This document shows, piece by piece, positions 1-8,563 of a stretch of DNA of 64,000 nt. Where the stretch lies: assembly GCA_934339005.1 (NCBI GenBank), contig CAKRHR010000004.1, forward strand, positions 1-64,000. Direction: 5' to 3'. Position numbers and translations under genes: made by a program. The notes beneath the pieces are model-generated. The model saw only the letters and a program-made list of their open reading frames with translations. It was not told the origin of the DNA and made no database searches. The stretch comes from an uncultured Catenibacillus sp. (GTDB lineage Bacteria; Bacillota; Clostridia; Lachnospirales; Lachnospiraceae). Numbering within the stretch: the first letter of the stretch is position 1; the number at the start of each line of letters is the position of its first letter.

Positions 1-51
1 CATTTATGCCGACTTACGATAACTCGATATTAGATTAACTCTCAAAAAAAT

Positions 52-717
52 ATGGTGCTAAATCCTAAAGACGGGTACAATGATTTAACAGTGCGTCATG
101 CCAGTGATATATTTGAACAATGCAAAAACTCCAAAGCAACATATTGGGGATTTAAAGAAGAAGGTCTGCCATTAGAAGAGATGAAGGCCCTTTTTGGACG
201 TATGAAAGCATGTGGCAAGAAGACGGGACTGGAAGTGGTTGCTTATACAGAAAATGAAGGCATGAATGGGGCAAAAATGGCTGCCCAGTGTGGTTGTGAT
301 ATGTTAATGGGCACGATTTATTCAGATGCGATTAATGATTTTTGCAAAGTACATCATTTAAAATATATGCCATTTGTTGGAAAAGTTTCAGAGCGGCCGT
401 CAATACTTGAGGGGAATATTGATGAGATGATTGCTGAAGCCAGGTATTATCTGTCAAAAGGTGTTTATGGAATTGACTTGCTCGGATATCGTTATACACA
501 GGATGCAAAGGAATTAAACAGACGATTTGTAGAGGCTGTAGATGCGCCGGTATGTATTGCAGGCAGTATCAACAGTTATGAGCGTTTAGATGAAATTAAA
601 GAAATAAATCCATGGTCTTTTACCATTGGCAGTGCATTCTTTGATCATGCCTTTGGTCAGGACTTTAATGAGCAGATAAACTGTGTATGCGATTATATGG
701 AGAAAGAAAATGTTTAA
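52..717 (+). CDS. TIM-barrel-like protein of unknown function
   Basis: The product is 221 residues with alternating beta/alpha segments and glycine-rich turns such as CIAGSINSYERL and FTIGSAFFD near the C-terminus. These resemble the phosphate-binding end of HisA/TrpC-like TIM barrels. No catalytic signature lets me name a reaction. It is co-directional with and overlaps the next gene (stop at 717, next start at 710), so the two are probably translationally coupled. The ATG at 52 has no clear Shine-Dalgarno sequence and the protein seems to begin abruptly. An in-frame stop lies at 31-33, so the N-terminus is uncertain and could be shortened by a frameshift or an unusual start. The fold assignment is an inference; the function is unknown. 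Confidence 0.6.
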   Translation: MVLNPKDGYNDLTVRHASDIFEQCKNSKATYWGFKEEGLPLEEMKALFGRMKACGKKTGLEVVAYTENEGMNGAKMAAQCGCDMLMGTIYSDAINDFCKVHHLKYMPFVGKVSERPSILEGNIDEMIAEARYYLSKGVYGIDLLGYRYTQDAKELNRRFVEAVDAPVCIAGSINSYERLDEIKEINPWSFTIGSAFFDHAFGQDFNEQINCVCDYMEKENV

Positions 718-1249
718 ACGATGGTATCCTTCTGCGTATGAACACAGCGTTTTTACGATAGATTATCAAAAACTATATCAAAAAGGTTACAGAGGAATTA
801 TTTTTGATATTGATAACACATTAGTCCATCATGGGGATGACTCAACAGCGGAAGTGGACAGATTATTTGAATATATTCATGGATTGGGGATAAAGACATT
901 ACTGCTTTCAAACAACAGTGAAGCACGTATCCAAAAGTTTAATGAAAATATACATACATTATATATCAGTAATGCTGATAAGCCGGCAACAACCAATTAT
1001 TTCAAAGCTATTTCGATGCTTGAACTTGAAAAGACGCAAGTAGTATGTGTTGGCGATCAGCTTTTTACAGATATCTATGGTGCCAACCAGAGTGGTATAG
1101 ACAGTATTTTAGTGGATTTTATACGTCTGCCCGAGGAAAAAAAGATTGGAAAAAAAAGAATTCTTGAAAAATGGATTCTGTGGTTTTATATGCATGATCA
1201 TTTATGCAAAAATAAAATCGGTGATATTCATAAAGAGGAGATTATTTGA
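710..1249 (+). CDS. YqeG-family HAD IIIA-type phosphatase
   Basis: The product is 179 residues. The HAD nucleophile motif FDIDNT is at about residues 32-37 (D33, D35) and a late HAD motif, GDQLFTDIYGAN, provides the Mg-binding acidic residues. The opening resembles known YqeG proteins. I chose ATG 710 rather than an in-frame ATG at 683 because GGAGAAAG lies just before it and residue 1 then matches the family. The gene overlaps its upstream neighbour by 8 bases and its stop overlaps the start of the VanW gene, which suggests a three-gene operon. The family is predicted to dephosphorylate small phosphorylated substrates in the cytoplasm; the physiological substrate is not known. Confidence 0.85.
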   Translation: MFKRWYPSAYEHSVFTIDYQKLYQKGYRGIIFDIDNTLVHHGDDSTAEVDRLFEYIHGLGIKTLLLSNNSEARIQKFNENIHTLYISNADKPATTNYFKAISMLELEKTQVVCVGDQLFTDIYGANQSGIDSILVDFIRLPEEKKIGKKRILEKWILWFYMHDHLCKNKIGDIHKEEII

Positions 1250-2082
1250 AAATGTTATGGAATAAAAATAAATTGTTTTGTGATATTAATCCGACATGCT
1301 ATGCGATTGCCCTTCAAAAAGAAATTATAAAACGTCATATCCAAAATGTGATGAGTCATGAAAAATTTGCAACAAAGCTGCAGAAAGATAAATTGCCAAA
1401 TGTGGTGGCTTCCTACAGCTCACATTTGATTAAAAGAGGCAAAGGCATTGATCCTGTATTACAGGAAAATAAAGCAATCAATATCCGGCTTGCCAACAGC
1501 AGGATGAATGGCCTTGTGATTCATTCGGGCGAAACGTTTTCATTTTGGAAACTTGTAGGTAAGACTACAAAGCGAAAAGGCTACAAAGAAGGCAGAGTAA
1601 TTATAAGAAATAAAATCAAACCCGGCATGGGTGGCGGACTTTGCAATCTTGCTAATACAATCAACAGAGTTGTGTTACTTAGTCCGTTGACAGTCACAGA
1701 ATTTCATAAACATTCAGATGCACTTGCACCGGATGAAGGCCCTCGTGTACCGTTAAGCTCTGGTACTTCGGTATTTTACAACAATGGTGATTATCGTTTC
1801 AAAAATAATACAAATCAGAATTTCCAGCTTTTATTATGGTGTGACGATGATAATTTATATGCAGAATTACGCAGTGAAAAACCATTGTCAGATACTTATC
1901 GTATTGTGGAAGAAAATCATCATTTCCAAAAAGAGGCCGATAAATACTACAGAGTATCTAAAATATATAAAGAAACGATTGACAATGCAACCAACGAAGT
2001 GGTCGATAAAAAATTAATCGTTGATAATCATTCTGAAGTTATGTATGATTACAGTATGATACCGAAAAATGAGATTCGATAG
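1246..2082 (+). CDS. VanW family protein
   Basis: The product is 278 residues. The central part carries the VanW pattern: a SGETFSFW segment near residue 100, a GGGLCNLANTI segment near 128-138, and conserved HSDA and DEGPRVP stretches. VanW proteins are accessory to some glycopeptide resistance clusters, but most genomic copies, like this one, stand outside any van cluster and have no established activity. No signal peptide is evident. The TTG at 1246 overlaps the upstream stop and sits 5 bases after GAGGAG; ATG 1252 is an alternative start. A clear terminator follows the gene. The family call is firm, but the function is unknown and no resistance should be inferred from it. Confidence 0.85.
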   Translation: MKMLWNKNKLFCDINPTCYAIALQKEIIKRHIQNVMSHEKFATKLQKDKLPNVVASYSSHLIKRGKGIDPVLQENKAINIRLANSRMNGLVIHSGETFSFWKLVGKTTKRKGYKEGRVIIRNKIKPGMGGGLCNLANTINRVVLLSPLTVTEFHKHSDALAPDEGPRVPLSSGTSVFYNNGDYRFKNNTNQNFQLLLWCDDDNLYAELRSEKPLSDTYRIVEENHHFQKEADKYYRVSKIYKETIDNATNEVVDKKLIVDNHSEVMYDYSMIPKNEIR

Positions 2083-2116
2083 ATTTTGTGGCATAAAAAT
2101 CTTGAAATTAAAACAG

Positions 2117-2152
2117 GCATCCCTTATGTCTTAGATGACAGAGGGATGCTGC
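2117..2152 (+). terminator. Rho-independent terminator after the VanW gene
   Basis: GCATCCCT (2117-2124) pairs with AGGGATGC (2142-2149), and the stem extends outward past one bulged G. A short T-rich run follows at 2150-2156. It ends the first operon and insulates the LysR gene. Confidence 0.8.
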
Positions 2153-2187
2153 TTTTAAATTGAGAATGATTTGAAGGGGGCAACAGT

Positions 2188-3102
2188 ATGCAGATCAGGC
2201 AGTTGGAATATTTTGTGGCGGTGGCTGAACAGTTGAATTTTACGAAAGCTGCCAGACAGTTTTATATTTCACAGACAGCAGTGACTCAGCAAATTCGTGC
2301 GCTTGAAACAGAACTTGGTGTGAAGCTGTTTGAACGCAATAACAGACATGTGGAGCTGACACCGACAGGAAAGACATTCCTTGATGATGCAAGAGCGATT
2401 ATCCGAAGAACACAAGATGCTGTTGATCGCGCCAGACGTGATAATACGGTGTTTACCGGACAATTAAATATTGGTTTTGTCAAAGGCTTTGAAAAAACAA
2501 ATTTATCCGATCTGCTTGCGGATTTTCATGTGCAGTACCCGAATATCAGACTTAAATTTTTAAGGGAAAATGTAGGTGAACTCTACGATGGTATTTTTGA
2601 TGCATCCTTAGACATTGTTTTAAATATACAGTATTCTGTGGATAATCTGGAAAATGTCAATTATATTCCTGTGAGAGATTATCCGCTGCTGGCAGTGATG
2701 CCGGCATCACATCCGCTGTCTCACAGGATGAGCATCCGCAGAGAAGAATTAAAGGGGTATCCACTTGTGGACATTAAGAAAAATGATACGCGTTATGGTG
2801 AAACTGCAACGATTGCCAATGCATTTGCACGGGCTGGTTTTATACCGGAGGTGGCATACACTTCAGATGATATTGAGTGCAGCCTGGTGGCGGTGGCAGC
2901 AGGTCTTGGTTATGCACTGCTACCAACCTACATCACCGATTCACTGTCCATGAAGGAAAAAGTGATTGCAGTGCCGCTTGAGGGTGAAGAAAAGCAGATA
3001 CCGATCATTGCCGCCTGGCATAAGCAAAATCAGAATCCGGCGCTGGGCCGTTTTTTAGATGACTGCCTGATACCGGCAATTGAAGAACACATGTGGGGGT
3101 GA
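2188..3102 (+). CDS. LysR-family transcriptional regulator
   Basis: The product is 304 residues, the usual LysR length. Residues 1-60 form the winged helix-turn-helix (MQIRQLEYFVAVAEQLNFT, then AARQFYISQTAVTQQIRALE), and a substrate-binding type effector domain occupies about 90-295. The start is supported by GGGGG 8 bases upstream. LysR proteins usually control a neighbouring gene. The gene downstream, about 100 bases away on the same strand, is an orphan RnfC-like iron-sulfur protein and is the obvious candidate target, although LysR regulators often act on divergent genes and there is none here. The effector cannot be told from the sequence. Confidence 0.93.
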   Translation: MQIRQLEYFVAVAEQLNFTKAARQFYISQTAVTQQIRALETELGVKLFERNNRHVELTPTGKTFLDDARAIIRRTQDAVDRARRDNTVFTGQLNIGFVKGFEKTNLSDLLADFHVQYPNIRLKFLRENVGELYDGIFDASLDIVLNIQYSVDNLENVNYIPVRDYPLLAVMPASHPLSHRMSIRREELKGYPLVDIKKNDTRYGETATIANAFARAGFIPEVAYTSDDIECSLVAVAAGLGYALLPTYITDSLSMKEKVIAVPLEGEEKQIPIIAAWHKQNQNPALGRFLDDCLIPAIEEHMWG

Positions 3103-3200
3103 TTTTGACAGGCATTTCCAGAATGAAGAAAATACGCCGGCACATAATAACTGTAACAACATAAAACGGTTGCAGCAGATACTTTGTCGGAGGTGAAAAC

Positions 3201-4520
3201 ATGCGCCAACATCACTGTATTTTTCCATATGAGCAGGACACTGAGGAAGCCAGAGAATTATTGCTGGCAAAACCATTCACAACTTTTATGCCAGGGCGAA
3301 TAACGCTGTTTTGCACAAAGCTTTCCGGTGGATGCGTGAAGGATGCTTTGGTGAGTCGTGGGCAATGTGTCGGTTTTATGGAAGCATGTCCGGTGTATGC
3401 AAGCCTTGAGGGCAGGATTGAGCGTATTGAAAAACAGCGGTTTAAATATGATTTGGACAGTTTTGCGGTGCATATTGTGCGGGAAAATCATCATGCGTGT
3501 ACCTGGAGTGAAATTGTCTATGACCCGGAATGTACAGGCAGTACATTGCTTAGGCAGATGGGGCTGAATTATCATGAAAAAAATGTGTCAAACCGGGCAA
3601 ATACGGCGCTTTGGATTGATGGGGTAGACAGTAATCCCGGTGATATTTCCGGATACCGGCTGATGCTTGAGGAAACGATAAAAATCATTTTGGGCGCAGG
3701 ACTTTTAGCCAAAGCCTTTCAGGTCAAAAAGGTTGTGTTTTGCATTGAAAATACATGGTCAGAAATTGAATATGTGTTAGAAAAATACATGACTAAATAC
3801 AAGTTATTGTCAGGTGCTGGAATGGCATTTTGCATCAAAAAATATGAACGGTGCTACCCGATGCACTATGATGTTTATGAACAGTATGTTTTTAAACCAC
3901 ATGTAGCAGTGCATGCCTATAATGCATATTATGAGCATCTTGGCGTGACCGATACATGGGTGTCGGTCAGCGGTGCGATTTCAAGGTGCGGCAATTTTAA
4001 AGTACCTGCAGGCACACATGTCAGTGATTTATTGTTGTATTGCGGATATGACTGTAAAAATGATTTGAAGGTTGTGGAAAACAGCCTATTAAGCGGCAGG
4101 CGGGTATCGGAGGCGGAATCTGTGATTACGCCATGGACGCGAAGTTTGATTGTCAGAAAAATAGAAACATACCCGGTGCGGTCATGTACCGGCTGCGGGG
4201 CGTGCGTGCGCGTATGTCCTATGCATTTAATCCCCAATGCAATGACACCGCAAATGATGGAGGCGTGCATGCAATGCGGCTGCTGCAGCTATGTATGCCC
4301 GGCAAACCAGAGATTGAGCGAATTTGCCCGACGGAAAGTGGGAGTAAACCCCAAGGTTCAAATAATGCCATTTCAAACTCAGGCGAACCGTTCCGCATAT
4401 ATCGAACTTGCCCCCAGGCTTGCGTCCGCCCTAGGCAGTTTAACCTGTCCAAGTGATGCGCCGCCACACATCCATGCACCAAAGAAATCACTCCTTAAAA
4501 GCTGGCTTTATCATTTCTAA
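3201..4520 (+). CDS. Orphan RnfC-like iron-sulfur protein
   Basis: The product is 439 residues, close to normal RnfC length. Visible features, in order: an N-terminal barrel-sandwich segment (PVYASLEGRIERIE, about residues 64-77), an RnfC-like GYRLMLEE segment near 150, an SLBB-like region around 245-290, and two [4Fe-4S] motifs, CTGCGACVRVC starting at C329 and CMQCGCCSYVC starting at C356. The glycine-rich GGAGFPT segment that holds NADH/FMN in RnfC and NuoF relatives is not present; that position reads as ordinary sequence. No other rnf genes are nearby. It probably keeps an electron-carrier role with an altered or lost nucleotide site. GGAGGTG supports the start. Confidence 0.75.
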   Translation: MRQHHCIFPYEQDTEEARELLLAKPFTTFMPGRITLFCTKLSGGCVKDALVSRGQCVGFMEACPVYASLEGRIERIEKQRFKYDLDSFAVHIVRENHHACTWSEIVYDPECTGSTLLRQMGLNYHEKNVSNRANTALWIDGVDSNPGDISGYRLMLEETIKIILGAGLLAKAFQVKKVVFCIENTWSEIEYVLEKYMTKYKLLSGAGMAFCIKKYERCYPMHYDVYEQYVFKPHVAVHAYNAYYEHLGVTDTWVSVSGAISRCGNFKVPAGTHVSDLLLYCGYDCKNDLKVVENSLLSGRRVSEAESVITPWTRSLIVRKIETYPVRSCTGCGACVRVCPMHLIPNAMTPQMMEACMQCGCCSYVCPANQRLSEFARRKVGVNPKVQIMPFQTQANRSAYIELAPRLASALGSLTCPSDAPPHIHAPKKSLLKSWLYHF

Positions 4521-4619
4521 ATCTGCCAGTATCTGAGTATTTGAATCTTTGGACTGAAGTGGAAATAAACTTTTTATTGCAGTTTTGATTTTTTTGTTTT
4601 CAGGAATCATAAGATGCCC

Positions 4620-4648
4620 TTGCAATTTATATTTTCAACACCTATAAT
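4620..4648 (+). promoter_or_regulatory. Sigma-A promoter for the membrane TPR gene
   Basis: TTGCAA (4620-4625), a 17-base spacer, and TATAAT (4643-4648). The predicted transcription start near 4655 rules out the ATG at 4614 and supports translation from 4683. Confidence 0.75.
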
Positions 4649-4682
4649 AAATATATTCATTTTAATTTATGGAGGTGCGATG

Positions 4683-5945
4683 ATGACAAAAAGAACAGGT
4701 TCGGCACGTCCTGTTGTAAAAAACAGTACACAATCAAATCAGAGAAATCACAGAAGAAATTCAGGAAGAAAGACTTCCTTTTTTTATAAAGTTGTAGCGG
4801 CAGTATTTATCATAGCAATTATCGGTGGCGGTGGTTACGCTGTGAAAAATTTCAGTACAAGTGGTGAGAATTATAAAACAGGCCTGGAGGCTATGGAGGT
4901 AGGCAACTATCCTCAGGCGGTGGCATGTTTTAGTAAAGCGCTGGAGGGTGATTCAAGAAACCGGACATATCGTCAGGCCCTTGGTACAGCGCAGATTGAG
5001 AATTTACAGTATGATGATGCCGTAGCGACATTTCAGACTATGACAGAGAGTTCAACTGCGACTTCAAAACAGTATGGTTATCGTGGCATGGGTATTGCCT
5101 ATCTTTACAAGAGTGATTACGCTAATGCGGTGGATGCATTGACGCAGGCATTATCCTACGCTTCCAGTAAATATTCAGATATTGAGATTGATATCGCCTA
5201 TTATCTTGCGGATGCACAGATGCGTAACGATGACCCTGTAGGTGCAGTATTAACTTACACAAAAATTATTGACCAGAAAGCAGATGCTGATGCGTATATG
5301 CTGCGTGGTATGGCATATCAGGCTGTGGGTGATAATACAAATGCCGAAGCAGACCTTGTAACAGCGATTGATAAGAGCAAGAAAAGCTACAAGGTTTACA
5401 TGGCACTTTATCAGACTTATTTAGCCCAGGGTAAGGAAAATGAAGCAAATAAACTTTTACAGGAGGCAACACAGCTTTCGGCAAAGACAGCGGAGGATTA
5501 TTCAAACCGTGGTCTGCTGTGGATGTACATGAAGTCTTATGATAATGCGGCAGCAGATTTGGACGTGGCAATTGATAAAGAATATGTGCCGGCTTATTTT
5601 GGCAAGGCGCAGTTATATATGGAACAGGGATTGTATGAGAAAGCGGTAGAGATGTTTAATGCCTATTTTGCAAAAGAAAAGACAAATGCCCTGGCCTACA
5701 ATCAGTACGGCGTGTGTATGATGCAGCTTGGCCGATATACAGAGGCGGCAGATGCATTTTCACAGGGACTTGCATTAAATGACAGGACTATAGACCAGGA
5801 GATCCGTTTTAATGAAGTGACCGCCTATGAACATCTTGGTGACTGGACAACAGCCATGGAGAAAGCACAGGCGTATGTTGAACGTTATCCGGACGATGCC
5901 GTAGGACAGAAGGAACTCACATTTATTCAGTCCAGACAGTATTAA
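4683..5945 (+). CDS. Membrane-anchored TPR repeat protein
   Basis: The product is about 420 residues. A basic, Ser/Arg-rich N-terminus (about 35 residues) is followed by one transmembrane helix (VVAAVFIIAIIGGGGYAV, about 36-55) and then by tandem tetratricopeptide repeats to the end. The topology is a short cytoplasmic tail with TPRs outside the membrane, or an N-terminal anchor. TPR proteins scaffold protein complexes, and no specific partner can be named. I chose ATG 4683 (ATG 4680 is possible) because GGAGGT at 4671-4676 precedes it and the promoter lies at 4620-4648. hflX follows 105 bases downstream. Confidence 0.8.
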   Translation: MTKRTGSARPVVKNSTQSNQRNHRRNSGRKTSFFYKVVAAVFIIAIIGGGGYAVKNFSTSGENYKTGLEAMEVGNYPQAVACFSKALEGDSRNRTYRQALGTAQIENLQYDDAVATFQTMTESSTATSKQYGYRGMGIAYLYKSDYANAVDALTQALSYASSKYSDIEIDIAYYLADAQMRNDDPVGAVLTYTKIIDQKADADAYMLRGMAYQAVGDNTNAEADLVTAIDKSKKSYKVYMALYQTYLAQGKENEANKLLQEATQLSAKTAEDYSNRGLLWMYMKSYDNAAADLDVAIDKEYVPAYFGKAQLYMEQGLYEKAVEMFNAYFAKEKTNALAYNQYGVCMMQLGRYTEAADAFSQGLALNDRTIDQEIRFNEVTAYEHLGDWTTAMEKAQAYVERYPDDAVGQKELTFIQSRQY

Positions 5946-6050
5946 AGCTGTCAGAACCCAAAAGTCAAATACCTTATCGTGCAGATGCGAGCGGAGTTTT
6001 GACACGGATATTGTATTAAAAAATTTAGAATGGAGTATTCATAAAATTAT

Positions 6051-7304
6051 ATGCAGACATATGAATTGGAAGAAGAACAGGAACGCGTCATTTTAGTTGC
6101 GGTTCAGGAACAAAATGGCGATGATGCGGAGGAATCCCTGGACGAGCTTGGTGAGCTTGCAAGTACGGCAGGTGCAGTTGTAACAGGTCGTGTTATTCAG
6201 AAAAGAGAAGCGATTCATCCGGGCACATATATAGGTAAAGGTAAGATTGAGGAGGTGCGCGGGCTGCTGGCTGCGACAGGGGCAGACGGTATTATTTGTG
6301 ACGATGAACTGACCCCGGCACAGATGCGTAATCTTGAAGAAGAACTTGGCTGTAAGATTATGGACAGAACATTATTGATTCTTGATATTTTTGCAGGACG
6401 CGCAACCACAAGTGAAGGTAAGATTCAGGTCGAAATGGCCCAGTTAAAATACAGACAGGCAAGATTGATGGGTATGGGTAATATTTTATCCAGACTTGGT
6501 GGCGGTATCGGTACCCGTGGTCCCGGTGAGAAAAAGCTGGAGATGGACAGACGTCTGATTAAGAGCAGAATTGCGCAGTTAAATAAAGAACTTGAAGAAG
6601 TTGTCAGACACCGCGAGGTTGCCAGAAGCCAGAGAAGCAAACAGGCCATTCCTGTGGCAGCGATTGTCGGGTATACAAATGCCGGTAAATCAACGCTGTT
6701 AAATCGTCTGACAGGTGCAGGTGTGTTGGAGGAGGACAAATTATTTGCCACATTGGATCCAACCACAAGACAGCTTACCCTTGAGAGCGGACAGAAGCTT
6801 TTACTTACAGATACGGTCGGTTTTATCCGAAAACTGCCGCATCATTTGATTAATGCGTTCCGTTCAACATTAGAGGAAGCAAAATATGCCGATTTGATTA
6901 TTCATGTAGTGGATGCTTCAAATCCACAGATGGAACAGCAGATGTATGTTGTTTATCAGACATTGGAGCAGCTTGGTGTGAAGGATAAGACGGTAATTAC
7001 AGCATTTAATAAGATGGACAGGCTGCCGTCAGATGCATCAATGCTACTGCGTGATTTTAAGGCAGATAAGACAGTGTGTATGTCTGTGCGTACAGGCGAT
7101 GGGCTTGGCAATCTGCTGGGTACGATAGAAGACATTTTAAGAAGCCAGAAGCGTTTAATAGAGCATGTATTTCCGTATGATAAAGCGGGACAGATTGCAT
7201 TGATTCGCAAATATGGCCAACTCCTTGAGGAAGATTATAGAGAGGATGGTATTTATATCAAAGCATATCTTTCAGATGAATACTGTTTGCGATTATCTAT
7301 CTGA
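6051..7304 (+). CDS. hflX: Ribosome-associated GTPase HflX
   Basis: The product is 417 residues. The HflX N-terminal domain includes the GRATTSEGKIQVEMAQL region and GGGIGTRGPGE (about 154-164). The G domain follows: Walker A GYTNAGKST from G207, DTVGF as G3 and NKMD as G4. HflX is a GTPase that binds and rescues or splits stalled 70S ribosomes, particularly under stress. The ATG at 6051 is the first in frame after a stop; its nearest GGAG is 15 bases upstream, so translation may be modest. A small sigma factor gene begins only 14 bases after its stop, so the two are probably co-transcribed. Confidence 0.95.
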   Translation: MQTYELEEEQERVILVAVQEQNGDDAEESLDELGELASTAGAVVTGRVIQKREAIHPGTYIGKGKIEEVRGLLAATGADGIICDDELTPAQMRNLEEELGCKIMDRTLLILDIFAGRATTSEGKIQVEMAQLKYRQARLMGMGNILSRLGGGIGTRGPGEKKLEMDRRLIKSRIAQLNKELEEVVRHREVARSQRSKQAIPVAAIVGYTNAGKSTLLNRLTGAGVLEEDKLFATLDPTTRQLTLESGQKLLLTDTVGFIRKLPHHLINAFRSTLEEAKYADLIIHVVDASNPQMEQQMYVVYQTLEQLGVKDKTVITAFNKMDRLPSDASMLLRDFKADKTVCMSVRTGDGLGNLLGTIEDILRSQKRLIEHVFPYDKAGQIALIRKYGQLLEEDYREDGIYIKAYLSDEYCLRLSI

Positions 7305-7318
7305 AAGGTCGAATTGAT

Positions 7319-7933
7319 TTGGAAATAATACCACATAAAGAAAATAAAGATTATAAACATTCGGATGATAATACAGATGCTGGTGCGGTACGGAAGAATT
7401 TTGCTGATTGTATTTATCCCGCAGATGAATTTGGTCGTGATATGGCTGTGTATGAAGATAAGTTCAGATATAGAATCTGGTGCAGAGTCAGAAACTGGGA
7501 TATTGCAGAAGAAATCTTTCATGATGTTGTTGCTGATATGATGAAGCTGCATACAAAGGATAAAATTGCATCGAAGGATGATTTGTACCGCTTGATGAAT
7601 TATGTGGCAAGATGCAAGTGTATCAATTATCTGAACAAAAAGTCTACGCATTTTGAAGAACTCACAGATAGTGTGGAGATGGATTATTTTCCATTGCCAA
7701 GTACATATGTACCGGAGGAGGATATCATGAGAGTGGTGCTGTATGAACATATTGCATTACTCAAAGATACCGAGCAGAAGGTCGTTCGGGGCAAAATCAA
7801 TGAAATGTCTCTTGAAGTGATTGCTGATGAACTTGGACGTTCACCGCATGCCATTGAGTGTATTTACAGCAGAGCTGTGAAGAAACTCAAGAAAATGATT
7901 CATTTAAAGAACTGGAAAAATAGCAGAATATGA
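7319..7933 (+). CDS. ECF-like sigma-70 family factor, hflX-linked
   Basis: The product is 204 residues. A sigma region-2-like segment lies around 40-110 (KFRYRIWCRVRNWDIAEEIF, then ARCKCINYLNK) and a region-4 helix-turn-helix lies near 150-195 (SLEVIADELGRSPHAIECIY). It is shorter than housekeeping sigma factors and lacks region 1. The predicted start is TTG 7319, about 10 bases after AAAGG at 7304-7308; there is no in-frame ATG that keeps region 2 intact. It lies directly behind hflX and converges on another small sigma gene. No anti-sigma factor is seen beside either. The regulon is unknown. Confidence 0.75.
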   Translation: MEIIPHKENKDYKHSDDNTDAGAVRKNFADCIYPADEFGRDMAVYEDKFRYRIWCRVRNWDIAEEIFHDVVADMMKLHTKDKIASKDDLYRLMNYVARCKCINYLNKKSTHFEELTDSVEMDYFPLPSTYVPEEDIMRVVLYEHIALLKDTEQKVVRGKINEMSLEVIADELGRSPHAIECIYSRAVKKLKKMIHLKNWKNSRI

Positions 7934-7963
7934 TGCGCTGTAATAATATAAAAAAGCGTTGTG

Positions 7964-8425
7964 CTAGATGGCAGCTCTGAATATATGCCGCACGCGGCTA
8001 AGCCTCATCTTACAGGCACTTTGGCTGATTTGATAATATTGTGCTATTTCTTTGATTGAATAGCCATAAATATATTTCATACGAATGATTTCGTATGTGT
8101 CATCTGACATAATGGTATCGTAGATGTTGAATTTATCAGAAAATTCGAATACACCTGCAGATGCGAAATAACATTCATCTACCAGATGGGCTAAGTGCTT
8201 GCGCTTATAGCAAATCTTGGTACCTGTATTTCTGGCTGTAAGTTTGAGCCAGCCGATAATGTTTGGATGCGCTTTAAGGTAAGGTGCATAAATAAGTGCT
8301 TTAAGGAACGTATCCTGAGTAACTTCCTCTGCAATATCAGTATTGTGAAAACAGGACATAAGATAATTATAAAGTTGCTGATAATATGTTATGTATAAAT
8401 GTTCAATAAATTCTGGTATATTCAT
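7964..8425 (-). CDS. Small ECF-type RNA polymerase sigma factor
   Basis: The product is 153 residues. Region 2 is clear (YYQQLYNYLMSCFHNTDIAE, then EVTQDTFLKAL, about 14-45) and region 4 is at about 110-150 (YGYSIKEIAQYYQISQSACK followed by MRLSRVR). The start is supported by GGAGG 10 bases upstream on the minus strand. It is convergent with the sigma gene ending at 7933, leaving only about 30 bases between the stops. No anti-sigma gene adjoins it. ECF factors normally direct RNA polymerase to a small stress or envelope regulon; which one cannot be told here. Confidence 0.85.
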   Translation of the reverse strand: MNIPEFIEHLYITYYQQLYNYLMSCFHNTDIAEEVTQDTFLKALIYAPYLKAHPNIIGWLKLTARNTGTKICYKRKHLAHLVDECYFASAGVFEFSDKFNIYDTIMSDDTYEIIRMKYIYGYSIKEIAQYYQISQSACKMRLSRVRHIFRAAI

Positions 8426-8492
8426 ATATAAGTGACCTCCTGAAGTAGCGGTGCATCATATCCTGCTACTATATATATCAAATGAAACGCAA

Positions 8493-8550
8493 AAAACTCT
8501 CACTTATTGAAAAAAATTTTTTAAAAAATTTTTCGATAAGTGAGAGTTTT
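8493..8550 (-). terminator. Long hairpin terminator, minus strand
   Basis: A 22-base inverted repeat (8493-8514 against 8529-8550, one G-T pair) contains CTCTCACTTAT and ends in a T run on the minus strand. It lies directly after the alarmone synthetase stop and terminates that gene, protecting the sigma gene downstream. Confidence 0.85.
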
Positions 8551-8563
8551 AATTGTTTTGTTC

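Noticed and set aside
1246..2082. VanW gene taken as glycopeptide resistance
   Set aside because: No vanA/B ligase, vanH, vanX or vanRS gene is present; VanW copies are common outside resistance clusters.
7253..7750. Antisense reading frame across the hflX end and the plus-strand sigma gene
   Set aside because: No ribosome site or recognisable protein feature; the plus-strand genes explain the region.
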